In this document: positions 16,621-25,514 of the stretch, piece after piece
How positions within the stretch are numbered: the first letter of the stretch is position 1
Layout: every line of letters begins with the position of its first letter
Source: Olivibacter oleidegradans
GTDB taxonomy: Bacteria; Bacteroidota; Bacteroidia; Sphingobacteriales; Sphingobacteriaceae
Direction of reading: 5' to 3'
DNA length: 64,000 nt
Assembly: GCF_042432805.1 (NCBI RefSeq)
Contig: NZ_JBHLWO010000002.1
Location: forward strand, 1,798,001-1,862,000
Position numbers and translations under genes: made by a program
The notes under the pieces: model-generated
Databases searched by the model: none
The model's input: only the letters and a program-made list of their open reading frames with translations
Told to the model about the DNA's origin: nothing

Positions 16621-18132
16621 TTAAGGTTTGGATGGAACAGCTTCGGGATGCGAGGCTAATATCTTCTTCATCTCCTCCAAAATGGAAGGTTCATCCTTCG
16701 CGATGTTTTTCATCTCTACATCCGAGTACTGATAATCATACAATTCATATTCTGCTGATTCGACCGGTTCCCCGATTTTCTTCCATTCCACCAAACGGTA
16801 GCGATCTGTACGAATAGCTCGGCCCAAACGTCCGCCACGTGGAAAGCAATGGTAGGCATGATCACCGATCTTAGCTTTGGGATTGCGGAATAGCGGCACC
16901 AAACTAACACCATCAAAAGGCTGTTCAACTCTGGGCTGCGGAAAACCGGCAAGCTCAACGAGGGTTGGATAAATATCTACCGTTTCAACAAGCGCTGAAG
17001 TTGCCGTAGCGGGTTGCGAAACACCAGGGGCAACAATAAGCAGCGGAATTTTGTTAGCGCGCTCGTAATTGACATGCTTGGTCCATATTCCCATTTCACC
17101 CAAGTGGTAACCGTGGTCTCCCCAGAGCACAACAATGGTGTTTTCATCAAGCCCCGAGTCTTCCAAGGCCTGTAGCACCTTACCAATCTGCGCATCTACA
17201 TAGCTAACTCCGGCATAATAGCCATGAATAAGTTGCTGTTTTAATTCGAGCGGAAATGGATCCTGCTCTGAAGACGGTCGTACCGGCTTATATTGATCAA
17301 TTTCCGTGTCACGCTTTACTGCATAAGATGGAGCATCTTCCGGTGCTTTCTCGTAGGTAGGCAAAGGAAGGTTTTCCTTTTGGTAAAGATCCCAATATTT
17401 TTTGGGCACTGAAAACGGAAGATGGGGTCGGGCAAAACCTACTGCAAGAAAAAAAGGTTGATCATCCTGCTTGTTCTCACTCAGCTCCTTTAGCCGCTTA
17501 ATCGCCCGAGCAGCCGTTCGTCCATCCGCATATGCATCGTCAGCAACTTCCGGAGACTCCCATGCCACTCCTCGTGGTAAACCTTTTGCACTTTGATTTG
17601 AGAACAACGCCTCCTCTCGGGTGAAGCCCTCCTGCTTACTTGTGGGATCGACATATTCAATGACCAAATCTTTATGATGGGGCACGCTCCACGATTGTTC
17701 ATCATTGTAAGTACCATGCCCGATATGGAACACCTTACCCATTGACTCGGTGTGATAACCCTGTCCTTTAAAAAACTGGGGCAATGTTGTAGCGTTTGGA
17801 TAATAGTCGCGGAAATTTTGGCCAAATCCATAAATGCCCGACGACGAAGAACGGCTTCCCAACATTAAATTAAAACGGGAAGGTGCACATACTGCTTGAT
17901 TAGCATAAGCCATATCGAAACGCATTCCCTTTGTCGCGAGCCTATCCATATTCGGCGTAATGGCCACGGGGTCTCCATAGGTGCCTAAGGCCGGTTTTAA
18001 ATCATCCACCAGGATAAACAGTATATTGGGCCGTTTTTGTTTGCTATTCTCGTTAATATCCTGTCCTGATAGTGGGCATACGGCTATACATAAAAGTAAT
18101 ATAAAGAGACTCCAGGTTTTCTTTTTTATCAT
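16621..18132 (-). CDS. Sulfatase, iduronate-2-sulfatase-like (S1 family)
   Basis: 503 residues, signal peptide at the N-terminus. The alkaline-phosphatase fold metal motif RPNILFILVDDLKPALGTYG is followed by the formylglycine site CAPSR at Cys82, as in all S1 sulfatases. LWGDHGYHLGEMGIWTKH (second metal site and Lys) and PFSVPKKYWDLY are typical of the iduronate-2-sulfatase/choline sulfatase subgroup. It is exported and cleaves sulfate esters, probably on a sulfated glycan. It depends on a formylglycine-generating enzyme not in this window. It is far from the other two sulfatases and lacks their upstream operator. Confidence 0.9.
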   Translation of the reverse strand: MIKKKTWSLFILLLCIAVCPLSGQDINENSKQKRPNILFILVDDLKPALGTYGDPVAITPNMDRLATKGMRFDMAYANQAVCAPSRFNLMLGSRSSSSGIYGFGQNFRDYYPNATTLPQFFKGQGYHTESMGKVFHIGHGTYNDEQSWSVPHHKDLVIEYVDPTSKQEGFTREEALFSNQSAKGLPRGVAWESPEVADDAYADGRTAARAIKRLKELSENKQDDQPFFLAVGFARPHLPFSVPKKYWDLYQKENLPLPTYEKAPEDAPSYAVKRDTEIDQYKPVRPSSEQDPFPLELKQQLIHGYYAGVSYVDAQIGKVLQALEDSGLDENTIVVLWGDHGYHLGEMGIWTKHVNYERANKIPLLIVAPGVSQPATATSALVETVDIYPTLVELAGFPQPRVEQPFDGVSLVPLFRNPKAKIGDHAYHCFPRGGRLGRAIRTDRYRLVEWKKIGEPVESAEYELYDYQYSDVEMKNIAKDEPSILEEMKKILASHPEAVPSKP

Positions 18133-18356
18133 CTTGATCGATAATTGACGTAATCGGAAAATGTCGCCACCTGTAAAGGTTAGTAATGTTATGGCGACTA
18201 TTCAAAGCTAAAAAAAAGTGAACGACCTGGTTGATCAATTTATAGCCTATTTGTCTCAAATTTTCATCTTTGCTTCTCTATAATCAATATTCCAGGATAT
18301 CTTTATCTCCTATCATAATCTCACACCGTTTTATATTGTGGGAAGAATCAGTGGTT

Positions 18357-18857
18357 TTAAGTTTGGTCATGATTCAATAAGCTGAGCAGCCCTTCCATAT
18401 CTAACCGGCGGTTATACATGATCACTTTGCCCTGCTCGTCAGTTGGCCATTTATCACTCGGACGGTCCCAATACAGTTCTACACCATTGCCATCGGGATC
18501 GTCTAAATAAATCGCTTCAGATACCCCATGGTCTGCTGTACCGGTAATTGGATACCCTTCATTGATCAACCTTTGTAAAATAGCAGCTAGATCCTTTCTC
18601 TCGGGATATAAAATTGCCGTGTGGTATAAACCCGGTGCATTTTCCGGTGCCGGACTAGCGCCCTTGCTATGCCATGTGTTCAGTCCGATATGGTGATGGT
18701 AGCCGCCTGCTGAAATAAAGGCAGCCTGATTGCCGTACATAGCAACCAGCTCAAATCCTAATAGATCTCGGTAGAAGGCCAGTGATCTTTGAATATCGCT
18801 AACTTTTAAATGCACATGCCCGATGCGGGTTTGTGCGGGTATTTTATAATCCTTCAT
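18357..18857 (-). CDS. VOC-family (glyoxalase/catechol dioxygenase fold) protein
   Basis: 166 residues from ATG 18857 (MKDYKIPAQTRIGHVHLKVS); an ATG at 18875 adds six residues. Paired beta-alpha-beta modules: metal-ligand His in IGHVHLKVSDIQRSLAFYRD, then YHHHIGLNTW, YHTAILYP and IYLDDPDGNGVELYWDRP with the metal Glu. It resembles CatE-type catechol-2,3-dioxygenase-like proteins. A ring-cleaving role is possible, not shown. The sulfatase follows 224 bases downstream on the same strand, probably independently. Confidence 0.87.
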   Translation of the reverse strand: MKDYKIPAQTRIGHVHLKVSDIQRSLAFYRDLLGFELVAMYGNQAAFISAGGYHHHIGLNTWHSKGASPAPENAPGLYHTAILYPERKDLAAILQRLINEGYPITGTADHGVSEAIYLDDPDGNGVELYWDRPSDKWPTDEQGKVIMYNRRLDMEGLLSLLNHDQT

Positions 18858-18997
18858 TCGTTTTGATATTAACATTCATGTCAGCCGTTAACAAATTTCG
18901 AAATTTTGGCGAATCGGAAAGACGATTTTTGTAGAAAAACAACGTAGATAATTGTCGATGAAATAAGGATAAGTTAGTCGTGCCCGAACGGTATGTA

Positions 18998-19030
18998 GGC
19001 TTTTATCTACTACTTTTTGCGATAAATGTC
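18998..19030 (+). promoter_or_regulatory. Paired 10-bp box upstream of the mini-ferredoxin operon
   Basis: GGCTTTTATC, 13 nt, GATAAATGTC, then ATCTTT. Matches the boxes at 20617-20649 in sequence (TATCTAC-N3-TTTTT-N2-GAYAAATRTCATCTTT) and in spacing; both are followed by CCTGATNAC. Confidence 0.6.
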
Positions 19031-19156
19031 ATCTTTATGTTTTAGCCTGATTACAGAGATTTGTGTGTCAACTTATATCAGTCGTTACACAAGGCGGTTT
19101 TGACTTGCTAACTGTGCGCTTTTATAAGTTTTAACTTTAAGTTTCAAAAGTACGCT

Positions 19157-19390
19157 ATGGAAACACTAAAATATCTGAATGGTGATATTACCATCCTCTG
19201 GAAACCAAAAGTATGTATTCATTCGGGCCTTTGTGTCCGGACACTCCCTCAGGTTTATGATCTCAAAGCCAGACCCTGGATACGACCGGAAAATGCGACT
19301 ACTCAGGAACTGATCGATCAGATTGCCAGTTGCCCCTCGGGGGCATTGAGCATTCAAACTAACATTACCGGAGACGAAACTAAACCATAA
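19157..19390 (+). CDS. yjdI: Divergent 4Fe-4S mono-cluster protein, YjdI-like
   Basis: 77 residues. Three cysteines in CIHSGLCVRTLPQVYD (C-x5-C) and, after about 40 residues, CPSGALSI give the CxxxxxC...C-P-x-G-A-L pattern of the Fer4_19 family, which carries a divergent iron-sulfur cluster. It overlaps the next gene by one base (TAATG), so the two form one operon. This is a fixed pair in many bacteria: YjdI together with the small GNAT protein YjdJ. The physiological role is unknown. Confidence 0.85.
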   Translation: METLKYLNGDITILWKPKVCIHSGLCVRTLPQVYDLKARPWIRPENATTQELIDQIASCPSGALSIQTNITGDETKP

Positions 19391-19689
19391 TGGAGAGGAC
19401 AACAGTAGTTTTTAAGGGTCGTGCCTACGGCGAGGTAGAGCTCTTCACTGACGAGATCAAAGCCGGTAAAATGGACATTGCCATCACGAATGGAAGATTG
19501 ACCGTATTCCATACCGAAGTGGCTCCGGAGTTTGAAGGACGGGGTTTCGCAAAGTTGTTGCTCGAAAAACTGGTAAACTATGCAAAAGAGAAGAGTTTGA
19601 AGATCATACCGCTTTGCCCCTATGTGAATATGCAATTCAGACGCCACCCCGGAGAATATGGAGATGTATGGGAAAAGAACTGGCATTGA
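19390..19689 (+). CDS. yjdJ: Small GNAT-like acetyltransferase, YjdJ-like
   Basis: 99 residues, the short GNAT type with only the acetyl-CoA region: TEVAPEFEGRGFAKLLLEKL (residues 38-57, R/Q-x-x-G-x-G/A loop), then KIIPLCPYVNMQFRRHPGEY. Translationally coupled to the iron-sulfur gene before it. Minimal GNATs of this kind may modify a small metabolite or protein. A second, broken copy of the same motif lies at 22177-22248. Confidence 0.87.
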   Translation: MERTTVVFKGRAYGEVELFTDEIKAGKMDIAITNGRLTVFHTEVAPEFEGRGFAKLLLEKLVNYAKEKSLKIIPLCPYVNMQFRRHPGEYGDVWEKNWH

Positions 19690-19856
19690 TGTCATACCGC
19701 GGCATATAAACGGATTCTTCGCTCTTAGATATAAATACGTTAAATCAGGAGTTGCGCGACGTAAATCCGACGCATGTGTTTTTTACACCTTTTTTCTACA
19801 TGTATAATTCTTCTGAATGTACGCGCGACAAAACCGGACATTCTTTATCGTTCGGG

Positions 19857-20441
19857 TTATTTTTGGTAGCGCTGGCGCTTGACACGACTTAACGTATCCT
19901 TATTAATACCAAGATAGGAAGCGAGGATATGCTGCGGGAAACGTTTGTAAAGTTCAGGATAGCATTCTATAAAATCAGTATAACGCTTAACTGCGGGAGC
20001 GCTTATGGCAGAGGCCAGGCGCCTATTGTTGGCCATATGATTGCGCTCGTCAAGTTGCTGTTTCATTTCACAAAACGCCAAGACCTTCTTCTGCAGGTCG
20101 ATAGCACCTTCTCTGGTAATATAAAGCAGCTCACAGTGCTCCCACGCCTCAATATGATAGGGACTTGGTAGGAACATCACAAAACTTTCCATATCACCCA
20201 TCCACCAGTTTTCTACACCTAGCCGTACAATGTGTTCGGTGCCTTTATCATCCACTGAATACATTCGCATTGCACCTTTTACGATAAATGCAAAATACTT
20301 ACACTGGTCTCCGGCCTGCAGCATAAATTGTCTTTTTCTTAATTTCGATGGAATAAATGTTCGCCTTATCAATGCCTTATCATCGTCTGAAAGCGGCTCA
20401 GAGCTGAATTTACTCAGGTAGTCAAAAAAAGCGTCGTACAT
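19857..20441 (-). CDS. Crp/Fnr-family transcriptional regulator
   Basis: 194 residues: cNMP-binding domain from about residue 20 (FMLQAGDQCKYFAFIVKGAM) and a short C-terminal HTH (ILASYLGINKDTLSRVKRQR). No cysteines for an iron-sulfur cluster and no conserved cAMP-contact Arg-Ser pair are evident, as in most Bacteroidota members. It sits between two promoters that carry the paired 10-bp box, which makes it a candidate regulator of them, by position only. Confidence 0.9.
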   Translation of the reverse strand: MYDAFFDYLSKFSSEPLSDDDKALIRRTFIPSKLRKRQFMLQAGDQCKYFAFIVKGAMRMYSVDDKGTEHIVRLGVENWWMGDMESFVMFLPSPYHIEAWEHCELLYITREGAIDLQKKVLAFCEMKQQLDERNHMANNRRLASAISAPAVKRYTDFIECYPELYKRFPQHILASYLGINKDTLSRVKRQRYQK

Positions 20442-20616
20442 ATCGGTCTCGCGTATCTTTAAATATTATAAATTGTTCAGGCAAATATAAAATTAAATGC
20501 AGACTCTTACTAGCATAGCGGGAGATAACACTGTATAATGGATTGATAAATAGATACTTATGAATTGTGATGCCTTCATTGTTTTTAATCCAAGTGTACG
20601 AGCGAAGAAATTAATA

Positions 20617-20649
20617 GACAAATATCTACGGGTTTTTCTGACAAATATC
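20617..20649 (+). promoter_or_regulatory. Paired 10-bp box upstream of the hydrolase remnant/LLM gene
   Basis: GACAAATATC occurs twice as an exact direct copy with a 13-nt spacer, followed by ATCTTTGAG. Since the box itself is nearly palindromic, this matches the inverted forms seen at 15786 and 18998. Confidence 0.62.
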
Positions 20650-20836
20650 ATCTTTGAGATTTCTCCTGATCACGAACTTTGTTGCATTAACAAACACAAG
20701 ATATTATGAGATCCGGACTATGCTTTTCTTTCTATCATCCTCGTAGCAAAATCCTTCTGGCCATCCGTCTTGCCAACAGTGTCTCTTACCTATGTTGCAC
20801 ATTTCTATTTAATAATTAACCATAAAAAAGAACATC

Positions 20837-20911
20837 ATGTCAAAAAATGTAAAAAGAGGCCTTGAGGCCTTGCTGCGTCCGGAAGACAGTATCGTCGCAG
20901 TTATTGAATAG
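20837..20911 (+). pseudogene. Isochorismatase-family hydrolase, N-terminal remnant
   Basis: ATG at 20837 gives MSKNVKRGLEALLRPEDSIV then AVIE and a TAG stop. This is the usual start of YcaC-like cysteine hydrolases (RGLxALLxPEDSIVALID), which normally run to about 210 residues. The remainder up to the LLM gene is scrambled. Hydrolases of this family are often encoded beside LLM oxidoreductases, which fits the neighbour at 21135. Confidence 0.55.
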
Positions 20912-21134
20912 GCCTGTTTCGGCACAATAAGCAAAGTCGCTGACAAAGCAACATCCTGCATGATCTCAGGGCGTTCCCTTGTTTATCCATTACCGCCATC
21001 ACTTCTACGATCAAGAGATGACCAACCAAGCAGCTATCATGATGAGAGATAACCTTAACCAACATATTGTTAACACACCGTGCGGGTTAAGGAACCTGAA
21101 TACGGCAAATTATTAAAAAACAAGAGCATTTATT

Positions 21135-22166
21135 ATGGAAATAGGCATAGATAGTTTTGCTTCAGCGATGTACGGAAGCAACGATTTGGGCAGTGAAGAT
21201 GCCATGGAGCAGTTGCTGGCAAGAATCGTTGCGGCGGATGAGGCCGGTCATGATTTTTTTGGTATCGGCGAACATCATAAAAAAGAATTCCTGGACTCTG
21301 TTCCCGCAATGATACTCGCAGCTGCAGCAGCCCGCACCAAAAAGATCCGGCTGACAAGCGCCGTGACCGTCTTAAGTACTTCTGACCCCGTGAGTGTATT
21401 CCAACAATTCGCAACATTGGATATTATTTCGAAAGGTCGCGCTGAGATGGTAGCTGGAAGAGGTTCTGCGACAGAAGCATTTCCATTATTCGGATATGAC
21501 CTGAACGATTATGACGCTCTGTTCAAAGAGAAATTAAAGTTGCTGATACAGATCAGGGACGAAGAATTTGTCACCTGGTCGGGTAAGTTCAGACCAGCAT
21601 TGAAAAATCAGCCGGTATATCCACGTCCGCTTCAGAAAAAGTTACCTGTTTGGGTAGGTGCTGGCGGCACGCCGCAATCTTTTGTACGTGCCGGAATGCT
21701 GGGTCTTCCCTTAATGGTGGCCATCATCGGTGGCGAGACCGAGCGATTTCGGCCGCTGGTAGATCTTTACAGAAAATCTGGAGAGGAAGCGGGCTTTAAG
21801 CCGGAAGAATTGAAAGTGGGACTGCACTCGCCGGGATACGTTGGCGAGACGGACCAGTCGGCGATCGCTGATTATTATCCGGGATACAAAGAATCATGGA
21901 CCAAAATAGGCCGTGAGCGCGGCTGGCCGCCCGTTACTAAAAGCCAGTTCGACGATATGATCTCCCCGAAAGGTGTTCTTGTGGTCGGTGGGCCGGATAC
22001 AGTAGCTGAAAAGCTATTGCGCCATAGCGAAGCCCTAGGTGGAGTAGACCGTTTTGCCTTCCAGATGGATATGGCGGGCCTTACTCATCAGCAGTTAATG
22101 CGAACTATTGAGTTAATCGGCACCAGCGTGATTCCACAAGTCAGGCAGAATAATCGACAGAAGTAG
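21135..22166 (+). CDS. LLM-class flavin-dependent oxidoreductase
   Basis: 343 residues with the luciferase-like TIM-barrel pattern: ADEAGHDFFGIGEHHKKEFL (about residues 36-55), IRLTSAVTVLSTSDPVSVFQ, and RAEMVAGRGSATEAFPLFG, which is typical of the SP_0267/Atu2307 subgroup. It probably uses FMNH2 supplied by a reductase to oxygenate an unknown small molecule. The paired box lies about 500 bases upstream, beyond the hydrolase remnant; the remnant may now act as its leader. Confidence 0.9.
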   Translation: MEIGIDSFASAMYGSNDLGSEDAMEQLLARIVAADEAGHDFFGIGEHHKKEFLDSVPAMILAAAAARTKKIRLTSAVTVLSTSDPVSVFQQFATLDIISKGRAEMVAGRGSATEAFPLFGYDLNDYDALFKEKLKLLIQIRDEEFVTWSGKFRPALKNQPVYPRPLQKKLPVWVGAGGTPQSFVRAGMLGLPLMVAIIGGETERFRPLVDLYRKSGEEAGFKPEELKVGLHSPGYVGETDQSAIADYYPGYKESWTKIGRERGWPPVTKSQFDDMISPKGVLVVGGPDTVAEKLLRHSEALGGVDRFAFQMDMAGLTHQQLMRTIELIGTSVIPQVRQNNRQK

Positions 22167-22176
22167 ATGCTGCTAT

Positions 22177-22248
22177 AAAGGAAGAGGTTTTGCGAAATTA
22201 TTGCTTGATCAATTCGTCCGTTATCAATATTTCAACAGAATTCAATAA
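22177..22248 (+). pseudogene. GNAT fragment (acetyl-CoA motif only)
   Basis: An open frame without start reads KGRGFAKLLLDQFVRYQYFN and stops at 22246. GRGFAKLLL is identical to the acetyl-CoA loop of the YjdJ-like protein at 19390. It looks like the leftover of a second copy, placed directly after the LLM gene. Confidence 0.5.
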
Positions 22249-22279
22249 CATCTCAACAGCAAAGGATACAAAAATATAG

Positions 22280-24583
22280 ATGGCTCATTTACCCGAACTA
22301 ATACAAGATATGGCGCTGATTCTCTTGGTAGGCGCTTTGGTTACCATTCTTTTTAAACGAATTAAGCAGCCCCTGGTTTTGGGCTATATCATTGCCGGCT
22401 TTTTAGTTGGCCCACATTTCAATTACCTACCCACTATCGCTGATCACGAAAACGTAGAGACTTTTGCAGAGATTGGCGTCATCATGCTGTTGTTCAGTTT
22501 AGGATTGGAATTCAGTTTTAAAAAACTGGTGAAAGTAGGTGGTTCGGCATCCATTACGGCCGTTATCGAAATTGTATTTGTAGGTTTGGGCGGCTATCTT
22601 ACCGGATATTTGTTGGGTTGGAGCCAAATGGATAGTCTTTTCCTAGCGGGTATGTTGGCAAGTTCCTCCACTACCATTATTCTGCGGGCTTTTGATGAAC
22701 TGGGTTTAAAACCCAAACAGTTTGCTAAAGTAGTTTTCGGTGTACTGGTGGTAGAAGATATTATTGTTATCCTGTTGATGGTATTGCTATCTACCGTTGC
22801 CGTAACACAAACTTTTCACGGCTCAGAAATCCTTTTCACCGTACTCAAGCTCGGCTTCTTTTTGGTGTTGTGGTTTTTAGTAGGAATCTATCTACTGCCG
22901 GTATTTATAAAAAAGACCAAAAAGTGGATGGACGAAGAAACGGTGCTCATTCTTGCAATAGGACTTTGTTTCGGCATGGTATTGTTGGCTACGCAGGTAG
23001 GGTTTTCGGCCGAATTAGGTGCATTTGTTATGGGTTCTTTAATAGCAGAAACCGTATTGGCAGAAAAGATCGAACACCTTACCCAACCGATTAAACAATT
23101 TTTCGGCACCATATTCTTTGTCTCTGTAGGTATGATGATCGATCCACAAGCGATGTATACCTATGCAGGCCCTATATTGGCCGTTACGTCACTCACCATT
23201 GTAGGAAAGTTTTTCTTCAGTGGGTTAGGAGCCTTGATTTCCGGGCAACCGTTAAAACAAGCTGTACAGATCGGTTCCAGTATGGCTCAGATTGGTGAAT
23301 TTGCTTTTATTGTTGCCGCTTTGGGATTGTCATTAGGCGTTATTTCAGAATTTCTGTTTCCTATTGCCGTAGGTGTATCGGCAATCACTACGTTTACCAC
23401 ACCCTATCTGATTAAATTTTCGGAACCATTATACGGCACAATTGTAAAGATACTTCCGGTAAAATGGGTAGCCCGGTTGGATGTCTACACTTCCGAAACG
23501 CAGAAAAATAAAGACAATCCGCTTTGGAAGAAAATGCTGCAGGAGTATAATAGAATCCTGATCACCAATAGCATTATACTTGTCGCGATTACCTTGCTGT
23601 TCAAATACACATTCATTCCGTTTTTGACTACGCAAATAGAAAGTGTGCTTTGGCGAAATGTGGTGTTGATAAGCGCAGCAACCTTGCTGGCATCACCTTT
23701 CCTATGGGCTATCCTCAACAAAAAGATTACTGTAAAAGACGGGAATGAAACCGTCAATTCCTATTACCTGAACTATTCGGTGACGGCTATCTCCCTTCAT
23801 GCTGTCCGATATCTTTTAGGAATATTTCTTATAGGTTTCTTTATCGATCAGATCACGACAACCAAATACGCACTGATGGTCGCTGTTCCGGTGATTGTAG
23901 CATTGCTCTGGTTTTTCTCAGATAAGGTTCAGAAGATTCACCAGCGAATAGAGCAACGGTTTATATCCAATCTAAACGAAAGAGAACGGCTTGCATACAT
24001 TCAAAATAAAGGAAATATTGCACTACAACACAAAAATGAGGAAGCAAAAAAACACTTTCAGGAATGGAATGCTTACGTAACCGAATTGGAAGCAGTCGGC
24101 ACCATTTTTTTTGCAGGAATGACTTTGTACGAACTTAATTGGAAAGAGAAATACGGGATACATATTGTGTATATACGTAGAAACGACCGAATCATTCATC
24201 TGCCAAACGGAAAACAGCGGATATTGCCTTACGACAAAGTGGGCATATTGGGAACTGACGAACAGATTTCCCAGGTAAAACTACTATTTGACCAAACAAT
24301 CCAGCAAGCAGATAATGAAGAAGATATTGACATCAATGATATACAGCTTATTAAGGTACAGGTTACCGAAGCCAATCCCTATTCCGGTAAAACGATCAAA
24401 ACCTCCGGTATCCGAAAAGATCTGCGTAGCCAGGTTGTGGGTATTGAAAGGACCGGAAACCGAATGCTAAACCCAGGTTCGTCGGAAATGATCTTCATTA
24501 ATGATGTTGTATGGCTCGTGGGCGATACACGTAGAATAAAAGCTTGTTTAGAAAATCATCAGGGGAACTTTTTGGAGGTATAA
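22280..24583 (+). CDS. KefB-type cation:proton antiporter with C-terminal TrkA-C domain
   Basis: 767 residues. The first about 385 form the CPA2 transporter with about 12 membrane segments, including VLGYIIAGFLVGPHFNYLP, ASSSTTIILRAFDELGLKPK and VEDIIVILLMVLLS (ion-site Asp). A second membrane block (about 430-545) is an addition common in Bacteroidota. A C-terminal soluble domain of about 100 residues (IKVQVTEANPYSGKTIKTSG, then VVWLVGDTRRIKAC) is TrkA-C-like and probably binds a regulatory ligand. Likely role: potassium or sodium/proton exchange in pH or osmotic stress. It stands alone. Confidence 0.92.
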   Translation: MAHLPELIQDMALILLVGALVTILFKRIKQPLVLGYIIAGFLVGPHFNYLPTIADHENVETFAEIGVIMLLFSLGLEFSFKKLVKVGGSASITAVIEIVFVGLGGYLTGYLLGWSQMDSLFLAGMLASSSTTIILRAFDELGLKPKQFAKVVFGVLVVEDIIVILLMVLLSTVAVTQTFHGSEILFTVLKLGFFLVLWFLVGIYLLPVFIKKTKKWMDEETVLILAIGLCFGMVLLATQVGFSAELGAFVMGSLIAETVLAEKIEHLTQPIKQFFGTIFFVSVGMMIDPQAMYTYAGPILAVTSLTIVGKFFFSGLGALISGQPLKQAVQIGSSMAQIGEFAFIVAALGLSLGVISEFLFPIAVGVSAITTFTTPYLIKFSEPLYGTIVKILPVKWVARLDVYTSETQKNKDNPLWKKMLQEYNRILITNSIILVAITLLFKYTFIPFLTTQIESVLWRNVVLISAATLLASPFLWAILNKKITVKDGNETVNSYYLNYSVTAISLHAVRYLLGIFLIGFFIDQITTTKYALMVAVPVIVALLWFFSDKVQKIHQRIEQRFISNLNERERLAYIQNKGNIALQHKNEEAKKHFQEWNAYVTELEAVGTIFFAGMTLYELNWKEKYGIHIVYIRRNDRIIHLPNGKQRILPYDKVGILGTDEQISQVKLLFDQTIQQADNEEDIDINDIQLIKVQVTEANPYSGKTIKTSGIRKDLRSQVVGIERTGNRMLNPGSSEMIFINDVVWLVGDTRRIKACLENHQGNFLEV

Positions 24584-24699
24584 AACAGGATTTCGTCCCG
24601 CATCCGTAGGTTATTCTTCCTCCTGCAGCCATAGCCTTTATTCCACCCTACCTCAGCACAGCACAAATATTTGGATATTAAAATTTAACACTATACATT

Positions 24700-24724
24700 T
24701 GTATTATACAACTTGAATAATACA
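24700..24724. promoter_or_regulatory. Dyad overlapping the PadR start codon
   Basis: TGTATTAT-N9-ATAATACA, perfect 8-bp arms. The last base is the A of the ATG at 24724, so a protein bound here would block both promoter and ribosome entry. No AG-rich ribosome site fits in this gap. Confidence 0.6.
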
Positions 24725-25098
24725 TGAAGAATAAGTTAGTTGATGAGCTGCTTTCGGCCTGGGAGGAAACGTATAAAAAGGGCCAACTTACCCTTTGGAT
24801 ATTTATGGCATTGAAAGATGGCAAAAAATATGTAGACGAAATCAAGCTGTTTATTGAAATTGAATCAAAATACACTATGCAGTGTGAAGAACAAAGCCTT
24901 TATCGGAATCTCAGAAAACTCCATCATATAGGAGCAGTAGATTTCGAAAGTGGAAAAGGCCACAAGGGTCCGGAACGTAAGTATTACTACCTGACGGCAT
25001 TGGGCAACGAATTGTTCACAAGATTTGTTGAACGGAACATTCAGTTATTTTTCAACTCTAAAATAACCAAACTATTAAAAATGGAGGAAACGTTATGA
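24724..25098 (+). CDS. PadR-family transcriptional regulator
   Basis: 124 residues. The PadR winged helix is seen in KGQLTLWIFMALKDGKKYVD (residues 19-38), EEQSLYRNLRKLHHIGAVDF as recognition region, and the wing PERKYYYLTALGNELF. It overlaps the next gene by four bases (ATGA). PadR proteins with a coupled small membrane protein are common in Bacteroidota and usually repress their own operon; the dyad across the start codon supports that here. Confidence 0.9.
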   Translation: MKNKLVDELLSAWEETYKKGQLTLWIFMALKDGKKYVDEIKLFIEIESKYTMQCEEQSLYRNLRKLHHIGAVDFESGKGHKGPERKYYYLTALGNELFTRFVERNIQLFFNSKITKLLKMEETL

Positions 25099-25514
25099 AA
25101 AGCTTAACAACCTATCAGATTGGCTATGCAGCCGTAGCAATGGGAACAACTATTTTATTCCGGTACTTATTGTCCTTTTTTCTAACTCAGCAACAGTATG
25201 TGTTAACGTGGGTATTGGCAACTTTATACTTTATTTCCATGTTTCTTGCAGGATGGCATTTTGGCAAAAAAGCAAATCAATCACTGTCAATTGTCTCACT
25301 TACTTTTCGATTCCATCTCTATACGTTCCTAATTTTTACTCTTATTTCATTCATCTGGTTTAAACTAGATCTTGCAAGTATTAATGAAAGTTTCAAGAGC
25401 TTTCAGACTGGAACCTTTATTTGGTCAATTATACTCTTGTTACACTTTGGTATATATCTGCTGAAAGGTAGAAATGCCATAAAGGGGATCGCTAGAACCG
25501 ACCTCTTTGAATAA
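25095..25514 (+). CDS. Small four-helix membrane protein in PadR operon
   Basis: 139 residues, four predicted membrane segments (about 7-30, 38-57, 71-92, 107-128) with a lysine/arginine-rich loop after the second and a short C-terminal tail. No enzyme motif. Translationally coupled to the PadR gene, so it is presumably the main target of that repressor. The function may be envelope- or drug-related by analogy; not shown. Confidence 0.75.
   Translation: MKSLTTYQIGYAAVAMGTTILFRYLLSFFLTQQQYVLTWVLATLYFISMFLAGWHFGKKANQSLSIVSLTFRFHLYTFLIFTLISFIWFKLDLASINESFKSFQTGTFIWSIILLLHFGIYLLKGRNAIKGIARTDLFE

Larger units (their letters stand above)
20442..21134. other. Long region with regulatory box and gene remnant
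   Basis: About 690 bases between the Crp gene and the LLM gene. It holds the paired box at 20617-20649, an isochorismatase-like 5' remnant at 20837, and coding-like debris to about 21115 (a frame ending NQAAIMMRDNLNQH...). Nothing else is supportable. Confidence 0.5.

Noticed and set aside
18890..18910. Palindrome AATTTCGAAATT upstream of the VOC gene
   Set aside because: Short AT-rich palindrome with no second copy at a gene start; expected by chance.
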